Shown piece after piece: positions 1 to 7,972 of a stretch of 64,000 nt of DNA (positions within the stretch are counted from its first letter, which is position 1; each line of letters opens with the position of its first letter). The DNA lies in NCBI RefSeq assembly GCF_041435435.1, contig NZ_CP108494.1, forward strand, positions 1,178,001 to 1,242,000, given 5' to 3'. Position numbers and translations under genes: made by a program. The DNA comes from Streptomyces sp. NBC_01241 (GTDB lineage: Bacteria; Actinomycetota; Actinomycetes; Streptomycetales; Streptomycetaceae). The notes beneath the pieces are model-generated. The model did not search any database. It had not been told where the DNA came from and saw only the letters and a program-made list of their open reading frames with translations.

Positions 1-84
1 GTCTCCGGCTCGCGGCGGGCCACACGCGGCGACGGCGCCCACCGGCTCTCACTCTACGTGTCGCCGAGCCCCGGCGCCGCGTAG
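1..84 (+). CDS. Possible 3' end of a gene entering from the left
   Basis: Frame 1 is open from the first base to a TAG at 82-84 and would encode 27 residues ending in SLYVSPSPGAA. No family can be recognised from so short a piece, and other frames here are also open because of the high GC content. It is listed only because a gene boundary before the next ribosome binding site is expected here. Confidence 0.2.
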   Translation, partial: VSGSRRATRGDGAHRLSLYVSPSPGAA

Positions 85-162
85 AGCTCTTCGGGTGCGG
101 TCGGCGGCCGACCGTACGACGCTGGAGACACCGGCCTGTCGAGCGCGGGAGGAGCACAGGTC

Positions 163-1932
163 ATGGCCGCTCTGGTCGCCGTGAACGTCGGCATGCCCAA
201 GGACGTCCCCTGGCACGGCAGAACCACCCACACCGGCATCTGGAAGCACCCCGTCGCCGGGCCCGTGATGGCGCGCCGCCTCAACCTGGACGGCGACGGG
301 CAGGGTGACCTCGCCGGACACGGCGGCGAGCAGCGTGCCGTGCTGGTCTACCAGTTGAGCTCCTATCGCCATTGGCAGGAGTACCTGAAGCGGGACGACT
401 TCACGTACGGCCAGTTCGGCGAGAACCTCACTGTGGACGGACTCGCCGACGACGAGGTGTGCATCGGTGACCGCTACGAGATCGGCGGTGCGGTCTTCGA
501 GGTCACCCAGCCCCGCGTGACGTGCTACCGCGTGGGGTTGCGGCTCGGCGAGCCGCAGATGGCCGCCCTGCTGGTGTCCCATCGCCGCCCGGGCTTCTAC
601 ATGCGGGTGCTGACTGAAGGGCGGGTGCGGGCCGGGGACGAGATCGTGAAGATCGCCTCGGGCCCCGAGGAGATGACCGTCGCGGAGATCGACGCGCTGC
701 TCTACCTGCCCGGCCACGCCCGGCCGCAGCTCGAACGGGCCCTGCGCATCCCCGCGTTGAGCCCCGGTTGGAAGACGTCGCTGCGAGCCCTGCTCGACGA
801 CGCGGATCGCGGCTCCGACGCCGTGGGTGGAAACCGCGGGCTGACCACCAGCAGCCCGCCGCCGGCCTGGCCCGGGTTCCGTCGGCTCGAAGTCGCCCGC
901 ATCGAGCCGGAGAGCGCAAGCATCTTCTCGCTCACTCTGGCGGCAGTTGACGGTGAGCCGCTCCCAGCCGCTCTGCCGGGACAGTTCCTCACAGTCCGCC
1001 TGCGGCCGGACCCACAGGCCTCCCCGGTCATCCGCAACTACTCGCTCTCCGGCCGACCGGGCGCCGAGACGTACCGCATCAGTGTCAAGCAGGAGCCACA
1101 CGGCGTCGCAAGCACCTACCTGCGTCAGCACGTGAAGGTGGGTGACGTTCTCGATGTCGCCGCTCCGCGCGGCACGTTCCTGCTCGCGGACGCGGACACT
1201 CCGGTCCTGCTGCTGTCCGCCGGTGTCGGTGCCACCCCGGTCCTGGCCATGCTGCACGCTCTGGCCACGGAGCGCTCGCAGCGCGCGGTGTGGTGGCTGC
1301 ACGCGGCCCGGGACGGCGAGAACCACCCGTTCGCCGGCGAAGTGCGCGCACTGCTCTCCCAGCTGCCCGCAGGCCGGTCGTTCGTCTCCTACAGCCGTCC
1401 GTCCGGCGTCGACCGCCCAGGTGTCGACTACACGGTCAGTGGGCGGTTCAGTCCCGAGCGGATCCGCAGCCTGGAGCCGCCTCCGGACGCCGACGCCTAC
1501 ATCTGCGGGCCGAGCGCGTTCATGCGGGACATGACCGGAGCCCTGGATGCCTGCGGCCTGTCGTCCTCCCGGATCCGCACCGAGGTCTTCGGGGCCACGT
1601 CCGCCGTCACCCCCGGTGTGGTGACCGGATCCGCCCGGGCACCGCACCAGCCGGCCGCTCCTCCCGGCGGGCGCCCGGGACCGTCCGTAGCCTTCGCGCG
1701 CAGCGGGCTGATCGTCCCCTGGCACCCTGACTACGGGACGCTGCTCGGACTCGCCGAGGCGTGCGACGTGCCCGTGCGCTGGTCCTGCCGCACCGGAATC
1801 TGTCACACCTGCGAGACCGCGCTTCTCTCCGGCCACGTCGAGTACGCCCCGCAGCCCCTGGAGCCCCCCGCCGGAGGAAGCGCGCTCATCTGCTGTTCGA
1901 CGCCCCCGGCCGACGTGGTCCTGGACATGTGA
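163..1932 (+). CDS. MOSC domain-ferredoxin reductase-2Fe-2S ferredoxin fusion
   Basis: A 589-residue three-part redox protein. Residues about 1-190 form a MOSC domain (YiiM-like) with the conserved cysteine in RVTCYRVG, a fold that handles sulfur or molybdenum-cofactor-type ligands. Residues about 240-470 are a ferredoxin-NADP reductase module with the FAD motif RNYSLSG and an NAD(P)-binding segment LLSAGVGATPVLAMLHAL. The C-terminus from about 510 is a plant-type 2Fe-2S ferredoxin with cysteines in SCRTGICHTC and ALICCS. The likely role is a cytoplasmic NAD(P)H-driven electron chain feeding reduction of an N-hydroxylated or similar substrate; the substrate is not visible. A GGAGGAG site lies about 8 bases before the ATG. 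The arrangement is known in actinobacteria and proteobacteria as a single polypeptide. Confidence 0.9.
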   Translation: MAALVAVNVGMPKDVPWHGRTTHTGIWKHPVAGPVMARRLNLDGDGQGDLAGHGGEQRAVLVYQLSSYRHWQEYLKRDDFTYGQFGENLTVDGLADDEVCIGDRYEIGGAVFEVTQPRVTCYRVGLRLGEPQMAALLVSHRRPGFYMRVLTEGRVRAGDEIVKIASGPEEMTVAEIDALLYLPGHARPQLERALRIPALSPGWKTSLRALLDDADRGSDAVGGNRGLTTSSPPPAWPGFRRLEVARIEPESASIFSLTLAAVDGEPLPAALPGQFLTVRLRPDPQASPVIRNYSLSGRPGAETYRISVKQEPHGVASTYLRQHVKVGDVLDVAAPRGTFLLADADTPVLLLSAGVGATPVLAMLHALATERSQRAVWWLHAARDGENHPFAGEVRALLSQLPAGRSFVSYSRPSGVDRPGVDYTVSGRFSPERIRSLEPPPDADAYICGPSAFMRDMTGALDACGLSSSRIRTEVFGATSAVTPGVVTGSARAPHQPAAPPGGRPGPSVAFARSGLIVPWHPDYGTLLGLAEACDVPVRWSCRTGICHTCETALLSGHVEYAPQPLEPPAGGSALICCSTPPADVVLDM

Positions 1933-2135
1933 CCGGATGCGTCCGTGGCCGAGGGCGCCACCGCCGACGGCGCGATACGCGTCCAAGGCCGCCGACGGAG
2001 CACCGGGTTGCGCGGTCGGCGCAGCTGCCTAGCGTGGTTGCGTGGGAAGGGGGAGAAAACCGGCGGGGCGGGTCGGTTTCGTGGGGCATCCCGCCGGACC
2101 CGCTCCTGGCATGCGTCCGAGAGGGGATTTCTCCC

Positions 2136-2831
2136 ATGGCAAAGGTGCTTTTCATCGTCAGCGGAGCCACCTACTGGGTGTTGAAGGACGGCACGCGGCA
2201 TGCGACCGGCTACTGGGCCGAGGAGTTCGCGAACCCGTACAAGATCCTCACGGACGCCGGTCACGAGGTCGTCGTCGCGACGCCGAACGGTGTGACGCCG
2301 ACCGTCGACATGATGAGCCTGCGCCCCGAGATGGTCGGGGGAAACGACAGCGCCCTGGAGCTGGAGGCCATCATCCGTTCCGCGGAGGTGATGCGTCGAC
2401 CGCTGCAGCTGTCGGACGTGCGCCTGGAGGACTACGACGCGGTCTACCTGCCGGGCGGTCACGGTCCGATGGCGGACCTGGCGTGGGACGCCGACGTGGG
2501 GCGGCTGCTGACCCAGCAGTTGGCCTCGGGCAACCCGCTGTTCATCGTCTGTCACGGTCCCGCCGCGATGCTGGCCACCAGGATCCACGGCGAGTCGCCG
2601 TTCAAGGGCTACAACATCACCTGCTTCACCGACGAGGAGGAGGACGGCGTCGGACTGGCCTCCAGGGCGCCGTGGCTGCTGGAGACCGACGTGAAGGCGA
2701 AGGTCGGGGTCAACTTCAGCCGTGGTCCGATCTGGGAGCCCTACATGGTCGAGGACCGCAACCTGGTGACCGGACAGAACCCGGCCTCGGCCGCGGTCCT
2801 CGGGAACCGGATGCTGGAGATCCTCAAATGA
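2136..2831 (+). CDS. DJ-1/PfpI family protein (Hsp31-like)
   Basis: A 231-residue class I glutamine-amidotransferase-fold protein. The nucleophile elbow IVCHGPAAM carries the cysteine at about residue 142. LPGGHGPMADL just upstream supplies the oxyanion loop, and an early glutamate lies in the YWAEEF segment. Homologues act as glyoxalase III/deglycase or chaperones against reactive carbonyls; which activity applies here is not decidable by reading. The start was chosen at the ATG preceded by a GAGAGGGGA purine run rather than further upstream, where the open frame continues without protein-like sequence. It stands alone, about 200 bases after the MOSC fusion, with no obvious operon partner. 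Confidence 0.85.
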   Translation: MAKVLFIVSGATYWVLKDGTRHATGYWAEEFANPYKILTDAGHEVVVATPNGVTPTVDMMSLRPEMVGGNDSALELEAIIRSAEVMRRPLQLSDVRLEDYDAVYLPGGHGPMADLAWDADVGRLLTQQLASGNPLFIVCHGPAAMLATRIHGESPFKGYNITCFTDEEEDGVGLASRAPWLLETDVKAKVGVNFSRGPIWEPYMVEDRNLVTGQNPASAAVLGNRMLEILK

Positions 2832-2929
2832 CCTGTCCTGGAGCGATCCGGCCCAGGCACGCGCCCGCGTCGCAGGACGTCGGGCGCGTGGTGTTCCGAG
2901 CGAAAGGGCCATAACGATGGAAGCGACGG

Positions 2930-3178
2930 TTGCCCAGGCTCTGCTGGATCGGCCCATGGCTGCTGCTGCGGCTACTCGTCCTGCCACCGCCCCGGCGCGA
3001 CGCAGAGCACGTCCTGCACTGGTCCAGCTGGCGCCGACGCCACCAGCACCGAGCCCGAACCTGCCACCTCGCCTGGCACGCCTACGCCGACACAACGCCC
3101 TGCCCAGCGACAACACCACCCAGATCACGAACTACGGCTGCCGTGCTTCAAGCGCCGTTTTCAGAGGGCGGTACCTGA
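2930..3178 (+). pseudogene. Transposase C-terminal remnant
   Basis: A short open frame contains HVLHWSSWRRRHQHRARTCH, which strongly resembles the basic tail at the very C-terminus of Streptomyces DDE transposases of the IS701/IS4 type. Nothing matching the catalytic domain lies upstream, and no inverted repeats were found. It is read as a leftover fragment. The identification rests on motif memory rather than a search. Confidence 0.4.
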
Positions 3179-3223
3179 GGTGACGGTTGGGCTGGGCAGG
3201 CTGGTTGCGGCCCGCCGGTGGGG

Positions 3224-3345
3224 CTACGGACGTGGCAGGGTGAACAGCCCCTGCTCGGTCTCGGCCAGGATCCCCCGCTCGGCGAGCCGCTTGAGCTTGT
3301 ACCGTGCAAGTTTCTCTCCGTTCGCGCACGCATGGCACGGAGAAT
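3224..3345 (-). pseudogene. C-terminal remnant of a small DNA-binding-type protein
   Basis: The minus strand reads LARYKLKRLAERGILAETEQ followed by GLFTLPRP and a TAG. This is a typical winged-helix-like ending seen in small actinobacterial regulators or IS accessory proteins. No start codon or N-terminal half is visible in frame. Together with the transposase tail beside it, it marks 2.9-3.35 kb as a scar region. Confidence 0.35.
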
Positions 3346-3375
3346 CGGCGGCACGACCCCTGGGAGCGATCGTGG

Positions 3376-3798
3376 TCAGCCCAGGAAGCTCAGACGAACC
3401 TGACGGTTTTCTTTAGCGATGTTCGTGTCGACCAGGCATACCGACTGCCACGTCCCCAGTTCCAGCCGGCCGGCGATCACCGGCAGTGTGGCGTGCGGTG
3501 GAACAAGGGCGGGGAGTACGTGGTCGCGGCCGTGGCCGGGGCTGCCGTGGCGGTGCTGCCAGCGATCGTCGGCGGGGAGCAGGGTGTGGAGGGCGGCCAG
3601 GAGGTCGTCGTCGCTGCCCGCGCCGGTTTCGAGGACGGCGATGCCGGCGGTCGCGTGCGGCACAAAGATGTTGAGCAGGCCGTCGCCGGTGGGGGCCGTC
3701 CGGGCGAGGAATTGTTCGCAGTCGTGCGTCAGGTCGGTGACGGACTCCGTCGCTCCGGTGGTGATGTGCAGGACGCTGGTGGTGAAGGCATGGGGCAT
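3376..3798 (-). CDS. yjbQ: YjbQ family protein (UPF0047)
   Basis: A 140-residue protein matching the YjbQ/UPF0047 fold over its whole length. It shows the early FVPHATAGIAVLE segment, the central histidine cluster WQHRHG/GHGRDH, and the terminal LELGTWQSVCLVD block, all family hallmarks. Members have weak thiamine-phosphate-synthase-like activity and are assumed to be metal-binding enzymes; the true function is unknown. The family usually has an acidic ENAD-like segment before the histidines, while here the equivalent is AGSDDDLLAAL. The gene is transcribed toward the scar region on its left and away from the sulfonate leader peptide on its right. Confidence 0.85.
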   Translation of the reverse strand: MPHAFTTSVLHITTGATESVTDLTHDCEQFLARTAPTGDGLLNIFVPHATAGIAVLETGAGSDDDLLAALHTLLPADDRWQHRHGSPGHGRDHVLPALVPPHATLPVIAGRLELGTWQSVCLVDTNIAKENRQVRLSFLG

Positions 3799-3853
3799 GG
3801 CTCCATCCTCTCGTTCGTGCCGCGAGATCGCGCGTTCACGTGCCGAGACACCA

Positions 3854-3883
3854 TTGACTGTTTCAGTTCTGGATCTCTACGTT
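3854..3883 (+). promoter_or_regulatory. Promoter of the sulfonate leader peptide
   Basis: TTGACT at 3854-3859 and TACGTT at 3878-3883 form a recognisable vegetative promoter with an 18-base spacer. The -10 ends exactly 7 bases before the ATG at 3891, so transcription probably starts at that A and the mRNA is leaderless. Confidence 0.55.
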
Positions 3884-3890
3884 CAGCGCC

Positions 3891-3974
3891 ATGTTCCGTT
3901 CAGCTCTGCTCACTTCGCGCGGTCACATCGACCTGCTGCGGGTGGTTTCCGCTGCGTGTCGCCGCGGCTGCTGA
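3891..3974 (+). CDS. Putative cysteine-containing leader peptide of the ssu operon
   Basis: A 27-codon ORF beginning MFRSALLTSRGHIDLLRV and ending SAACRRGC before TGA. It has the LTSR-HIDLLRV-C-RR layout of the short actinobacterial leader peptides found in front of sulfur and cysteine genes, with two cysteine codons in the last five. The known logic of that family is cysteine-dependent attenuation or translational coupling of the downstream transport genes. Here the downstream genes are remnants of sulfonate uptake and desulfonation, which agrees with that role. No Shine-Dalgarno site is present, and a promoter lies immediately upstream. Confidence 0.65.
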   Translation: MFRSALLTSRGHIDLLRVVSAACRRGC

Positions 3975-4178
3975 CGTCCCCTCAGCGCATCTGCCGACGG
4001 TGACCGGGCGATCCGGTCGCCCGTTCCCGCTGCCGTACGTGCCTGTTGGCATGTGCCTCGGCGTACCCCACCTCGTCGACCGCGCGTCGTAGCCCGTGCC
4101 GCAATGGCGGCAGCGGTTCGCGTGCCCGTGCGTCCGAGGTGCACTTCCCACTGACCGTGGACCGCTGGTGGAGCCCTT

Positions 4179-4481
4179 ATGACCATCGGCCATGCCTTCG
4201 TCCCACCGGATATATCACCGGAATCCGGTAAATCTTCCCCTTCGGCCGCTCGTCGGTCGCTCGATCTCGAGCCGGTGGTTCCGGCTTCTGTCCGGGGTGT
4301 ACACCTCCTGGCGGTGCCCCGTTGGATACGGCGTGCCGTCGGGCCGCTGCTGCTGCTTGTGCTGTGGCAGGTGCTCAGTGCCACCGGGGTCCTGCACCCC
4401 GATGTGCTCGCATCGCCCGGCACCATTGCCCGCGCGGCGCGTGCGGCCTGCCGGAACCCGCCGTCCGGGTCGAGGGGCTGA
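4179..4481 (+). pseudogene. ssuC: ssuC remnant: sulfonate ABC permease N-terminus
   Basis: About 85 residues remain of an ABC permease of the sulfonate/nitrate/taurine type. The stretch VPRWIRRAVGPLLLLVLW is the first membrane helix, and the following VLHPDVLASPGTIARAA is the typical ending before the permease core. The frame then collapses and stops at 4481, and the remaining five or so membrane helices are absent. The deletion endpoint runs directly into the start of the ssuB-like ATPase. The product cannot be functional. Confidence 0.7.
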
Positions 4482-4915
4482 CCCGTTCCTTCGACGGCAA
4501 AGCTGTCATCGAAGGGCTCGATGTCGCCCTGAACGCAGGGGAGTTCACCGCGCTCCTTGGACGCAGCGGCTGCGGGAAGTCGACTCTGCTGCGGGTGCTG
4601 GCCGGGCTGGACTGCAAGATCACGGGCACCGTGCTCGTACCGAAGCGACGGGCCGTCGCCTTTCAGGCGCCGCGGCTGATGCCGTGGAAGCGGATCTGGC
4701 GCAACGTGCTGCTGGGGCTGCCCGGAAAGCCCGAACGAGCCGTCGCGTAGCGCGCGTTGAAGGAGGTCGGGCTCGAGGAGCGGTTCGGGGCCTGGCCCAG
4801 GACGCTGTTCGGTGGTGAGGCACAGCGGGCCTCGCTGGCCCGGGCGTTGGTGCGTGCGCCCGATCTGCTGCTGCTCGACGAACCGTTCGGCGCACTCGAC
4901 GCATTGACCCGGATC
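4451..4915 (+). pseudogene. ssuB: ssuB remnant: sulfonate ABC ATPase with amber codon and 3' deletion
   Basis: The frame encodes the start of an ABC ATPase: VRVEGLTRSFDGKAVIEGL, Walker A GRSGCGKSTL, and a Q-loop-like AVAFQAPRLMPWKRIW. An in-frame TAG at 4748-4750 interrupts it. The same frame resumes with the signature region [16 protein letters not shown] (the usual serine of LSGGE is phenylalanine) and Walker [18 protein letters not shown]. It then stops matching at about 4915, where the H-loop half should follow. Two independent lesions make it a clear pseudogene. Confidence 0.75.
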
Positions 4916-5388
4916 AGGGCGCAGCTGCCGCCGGACCCGCTGCCGGACATCTTCTTCGGCGGCTCGTCGGCGGCGGCGGGGCTGATGGCTGCCGCGCATG
5001 CAGATGTCTATCTGACCTGGGGCGAGCCGCCGGCGGCCGTGAAGGAGAAGATCGACTGGATTCGCGGGCTGGCGGAGGAGCAGGGACGTACGGTCCGCTT
5101 CGGCATCCGGCTGCACACGATTTCCCGCGACTCCTCGCGGGAGGCGTGGGCGATCGCCGGGCGGCTGCTGGGCGATCTCGATGCCGAGACGGTCGCCGCC
5201 GCGCAGCAGGCGCTGGGGCAGAGCGAGTCGGTCGGGCAGCAGCGGATGCTGGCACTGCACGGCGGCTCCCGCGACACGCTGGAGATCGCGCCGAATCTGT
5301 GGGTGGGCGTCGGCCTGGTGCGGGGCGGTGCGGGCACCGCGCTGGCCGGCCCGGCGGGGCTCCGCTGCTCGTCGCGGGCGGACGCTGA
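4916..5388 (+). pseudogene. ssuD: ssuD remnant: FMNH2-dependent alkanesulfonate monooxygenase, middle to C-terminal part
   Basis: Directly after the ssuB break the frame encodes LLM-class monooxygenase sequence: [52 protein letters not shown] and [19 protein letters not shown], all characteristic of SsuD. The N-terminal half is missing and the tail is lost after GGAGTAL. SsuD releases sulfite from alkanesulfonates, so permease, ATPase and enzyme of the pathway all sit here in the right order but each is broken. The fused frame stays open through to the next gene, which is probably a high-GC accident. Confidence 0.75.
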
Positions 5389-5410
5389 GCTCCCGAGCTC
5401 CCGACCACCT

Positions 5411-5447
5411 GTGCGTCTGTGCGTCTGTGCGTCTGTGCGTCTGTGCG
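5411..5447. repeat. Octamer tandem repeat GTGCGTCT x4.6
   Basis: GTGCGTCT is repeated four times head to tail, followed by a partial GTGCG. It lies between the ssuD remnant and the flavoprotein start. It is probably a slippage-expanded simple repeat in a region no longer under selection. Confidence 0.9.
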
Positions 5448-5503
5448 CGAGCATCACGGCCGATCGCGGGAAGATCCGCACCCTCGAAGAAGTTAGTAGA
5501 AGC

Positions 5504-6730
5504 GTGAACAACTTTGAGGTGGCCGCAGCGCGCACGGTCGAAGTCGTCGTGATAGGCGCCGGACAGGCAGGACTGTCCGGCGCCTACCATCTGCGGCGCG
5601 CCGGTCTGGAGCCCGACCGTGACTTCGTCGTGCTCGACCACGCCCCGCGTCCCGGCGGCGCCTGGCAGTTCCGCTGGCCCTCACTGACGTACGGCAAGGT
5701 GCACGGCATGCACGCGCTGCCCGGCATGGAACTCACCGGAGCGGACGACAGCCGGCCCTCCTCCGAGGTGATCGGTGCGTACTTCGACACGTACGAGCGC
5801 ACCTTCGACCTGCGGGTTCACCGGCCGGTCGAGGTGCACGCCGTGCGCGAGGGCGATGGCGGACGACTGCTCGTCGAAACGTCCGAGGGTACGTACGCCA
5901 CCCGCGCCCTGATCAACGCCACCGGCACCTGGGACCGGCCGTTCTGGCCGCGTTACCCGGGTCAGGAGAGCTTCCGGGGGCGGCAGCTGCACACCGCGAA
6001 CTACCCGGGACCCGCGGAGTTCACCGGGCAGCGCGTGGTGGTGGTCGGTGGCGGTGCCTCCGGTACGCAGCATCTGATGGAGATCGCCGAGGTGGCAGCC
6101 GAGACGTACTGGGTGACCCGTCGGCCACCGGTCTTCCGGGAGGGGCCGTTCGACGCGGACCGGGGACGAACCGCCGTGGCAATGGTGGAGGAGCGGGTAC
6201 GAAGGGGGCTGCCGCCGCAGAGTGTGGTGAGCGTGACGGGGCTGCCGCTCACCGACACGGTCCGGCTCGCCCGCGAGGAAGGCGTGCTCGACCGGCTGCC
6301 GATGTTCGAGCGGATCACGCCGACCGGGGTCGCCTGGGGTGACGGCCGGACGGTCGAGGCGGACGTCATCCTGTGGGCGACCGGATTCCGGGCCGCCATC
6401 GATCATCTCGCCCCGCTGAAGCTGCGCGAGCCGGGCGGCGGCATCCGCGTCGACGGCACCCGGGCCGTACGGGACGGACGCATCCATCTCGTCGGATACG
6501 GGCCGTCCGCCAGCACGATCGGGGCCAACCGGGCCGGGCGGGCCGCAGTGCGTGCGATCACGCGTCTGCTGCACGAGACCGGGACCGCGGCCGGGACCGC
6601 GACCGATGTGGAGGAAGAAGCGGAGACGGGGGCGGAGGCCGGGGCGGTGGCGGGGGCGGGGACCGAAGCAGAGGCGGGAACGGGGGCCGGGGCGGGGGCG
6701 GACGCGGCGCTCGCGTCCGCCGCGGTGTGA
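5504..6730 (+). CDS. FAD-dependent oxidoreductase (flavin monooxygenase type)
   Basis: A 408-residue flavoprotein. The N-terminal dinucleotide fold [16 protein letters not shown] binds FAD; a second Rossmann motif [14 protein letters not shown] at about residue 180 binds [13 protein letters not shown] near residue 295 is the ATG motif of class B monooxygenase-like flavoproteins. The last ~50 residues after the catalytic domain are a low-complexity Glu/Ala/Gly tail, not usual for the family. The GTG start was chosen because it lies right after the ssuD remnant and a GAAGAA/AGAAG purine stretch. The frame is continuous with the ssuD remnant upstream, so an N-terminal fusion cannot be excluded but looks fortuitous. 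The substrate is unknown. Confidence 0.8.
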   Translation: MNNFEVAAARTVEVVVIGAGQAGLSGAYHLRRAGLEPDRDFVVLDHAPRPGGAWQFRWPSLTYGKVHGMHALPGMELTGADDSRPSSEVIGAYFDTYERTFDLRVHRPVEVHAVREGDGGRLLVETSEGTYATRALINATGTWDRPFWPRYPGQESFRGRQLHTANYPGPAEFTGQRVVVVGGGASGTQHLMEIAEVAAETYWVTRRPPVFREGPFDADRGRTAVAMVEERVRRGLPPQSVVSVTGLPLTDTVRLAREEGVLDRLPMFERITPTGVAWGDGRTVEADVILWATGFRAAIDHLAPLKLREPGGGIRVDGTRAVRDGRIHLVGYGPSASTIGANRAGRAAVRAITRLLHETGTAAGTATDVEEEAETGAEAGAVAGAGTEAEAGTGAGAGADAALASAAV

Positions 6731-6742
6731 TCGGGCGGGTGC

Positions 6743-7591
6743 TCAGCCACCGGACGCGCTGCGGTGCCTGCGGTTGAACTCCTCCACATTCCTCTGCTGT
6801 TCCGTATAGCTGCTGGTGAAGCGGGTGTCCCCCGGCGCGACCGTGACGAAGTACAGCCACGGTCCGGGCGTGGGCGTGATCGCCGCCACCATCGCCTGCT
6901 CCCCCGGGTTCCCGATGGGTGTCGGCGGCAGGCCCTTGCGCTCATAGCTGTTGTAGGGGCTGTCGATCTTCGTGTCACCGGTGGTGGTGTGCAGGGTGCT
7001 GCGGTTCAGCGCGTAGTTGAGCGTGGAGTCCATCTGGAGCGGCATGCCCCGGTCGAGCCGGTTGTAGATGACCCGGGCGACCTTGCCCATGTCGCGCTCG
7101 GTGTCCGCTTCCGCCTGCACGATGCTCGCGATCGTCACCGTCTGGTACCCCGAGACGCCGTTGCGCCGCGCGCCCGCGGTGATGTGGTCCGCGCCGAATC
7201 GCTCGACCGCCGTGTCGGCCATGTACCTGAGCAGGCTCTGCGGGGTGGTGTCGGACGTGATGGGGTACGTCGCCGGGAAGAGGTAGCCCTCGGGATTCCC
7301 CTTCGCCGCGGCCGGGAGCGGCAGATCCGCCGTGCCGACGGCCTTCTCGGTGGTGCCGGGTGCGACGGCCAGGGTCTTGTCCACCGCGGCGTACACCTGA
7401 GACGCCCGCCGGCCCTCGGGGACCACCAAGGGGTGAACCCGTTCGACCTTCGGCCCCCGCAGGAGCAGTGGTACGAGGACGGCGGCCGCCACGGCAAGGA
7501 CGAGGACGAAGCCGATGAGCAGCACCAGACGGCCGCACCGGGTCGGGCGGCGAGCGCGGCCAGGCGGGGTGTCCGGAGGCTGGTTCACCAT
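6743..7591 (-). CDS. Short MltG-type endolytic transglycosylase
   Basis: A 282-residue membrane-anchored YceG/MltG family protein. One N-terminal transmembrane segment (LVLLIGFVLVLAVAAAVLV, about residues 22-40) precedes the extracytoplasmic domain. The catalytic glutamate is in TIASIVQAEADTERDM, followed by the VIYNRLDRGMPLQMDSTLNY and SPYNSY/GLPPTPIGNPG blocks. MltG cuts nascent glycan strands and sets their length. The usual Streptomyces MltG sits in the aroE region and is about twice this size, so this looks like a reduced paralogue lacking the N-terminal extension. It is convergent with the flavoprotein, only 12 bases apart. Confidence 0.9.
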   Translation of the reverse strand: MVNQPPDTPPGRARRPTRCGRLVLLIGFVLVLAVAAAVLVPLLLRGPKVERVHPLVVPEGRRASQVYAAVDKTLAVAPGTTEKAVGTADLPLPAAAKGNPEGYLFPATYPITSDTTPQSLLRYMADTAVERFGADHITAGARRNGVSGYQTVTIASIVQAEADTERDMGKVARVIYNRLDRGMPLQMDSTLNYALNRSTLHTTTGDTKIDSPYNSYERKGLPPTPIGNPGEQAMVAAITPTPGPWLYFVTVAPGDTRFTSSYTEQQRNVEEFNRRHRSASGG

Positions 7592-7818
7592 GCGGGCACG
7601 CTATCCCGCTGTCCGGAACGCCCATCTGGACGACACGAACCGGACTCACGAACAGAACATACGAACAGGGGATCGGATGTTCGCTGGAACGCGTGATCGT
7701 TTCGCCATTCGTTGCTCAGCTTCCCCGCGACGGATGATGATTACAGGGCGCAAGCGACGGGCTGCAGACCGCAACTGCGTTGTCCCACAGATGCACCATG
7801 TACAAGGAGAAACACCGA

Positions 7819-7878
7819 ATGAACCTCATCACCAACCTGCTCGCCGGCATCGTCCACTTCGTGGGTTGGCTCGTCTGA
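7819..7878 (+). CDS. 19-residue hydrophobic micropeptide
   Basis: MNLITNLLAGIVHFVGWLV followed by TGA, preceded by AAGGAG with a 9-base spacer, among the best ribosome binding sites in the window. The peptide is almost entirely hydrophobic with one asparagine pair, one histidine and one tryptophan, enough for a single membrane-inserting or amphipathic helix. A strong hairpin follows 17 bases after the stop, so the gene looks like a complete independent transcription unit. It lies between MltG (divergent) and the ABC exporter (convergent). It could be a small membrane protein, a type I toxin-like peptide or a leader; no target gene follows, which argues against a leader. Confidence 0.6.
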   Translation: MNLITNLLAGIVHFVGWLV

Positions 7879-7894
7879 CCATCGCTTCGCCCGG

Positions 7895-7928
7895 CGCCGT
7901 CGCTCCCCGTCCCACGGGAGCGGCGGCG
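7895..7928 (+). terminator. Hairpin terminator after the micropeptide
   Basis: CGCCGTCGCTCCCCGT pairs with ACGGGAGCGGCGGCG across a CCC loop, with one G-T wobble and one bulge. It can serve both the micropeptide and the convergent ABC exporter. Confidence 0.6.
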
Positions 7929-7972
7929 TCGCCGCATGTACGGCCTCGGCGGGGCACGCCCGAACCCGCCGA

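Noticed and set aside
5411..5447. Octamer repeats as a CRISPR-like array
   Set aside because: Units are contiguous without spacers; it is a simple tandem repeat.
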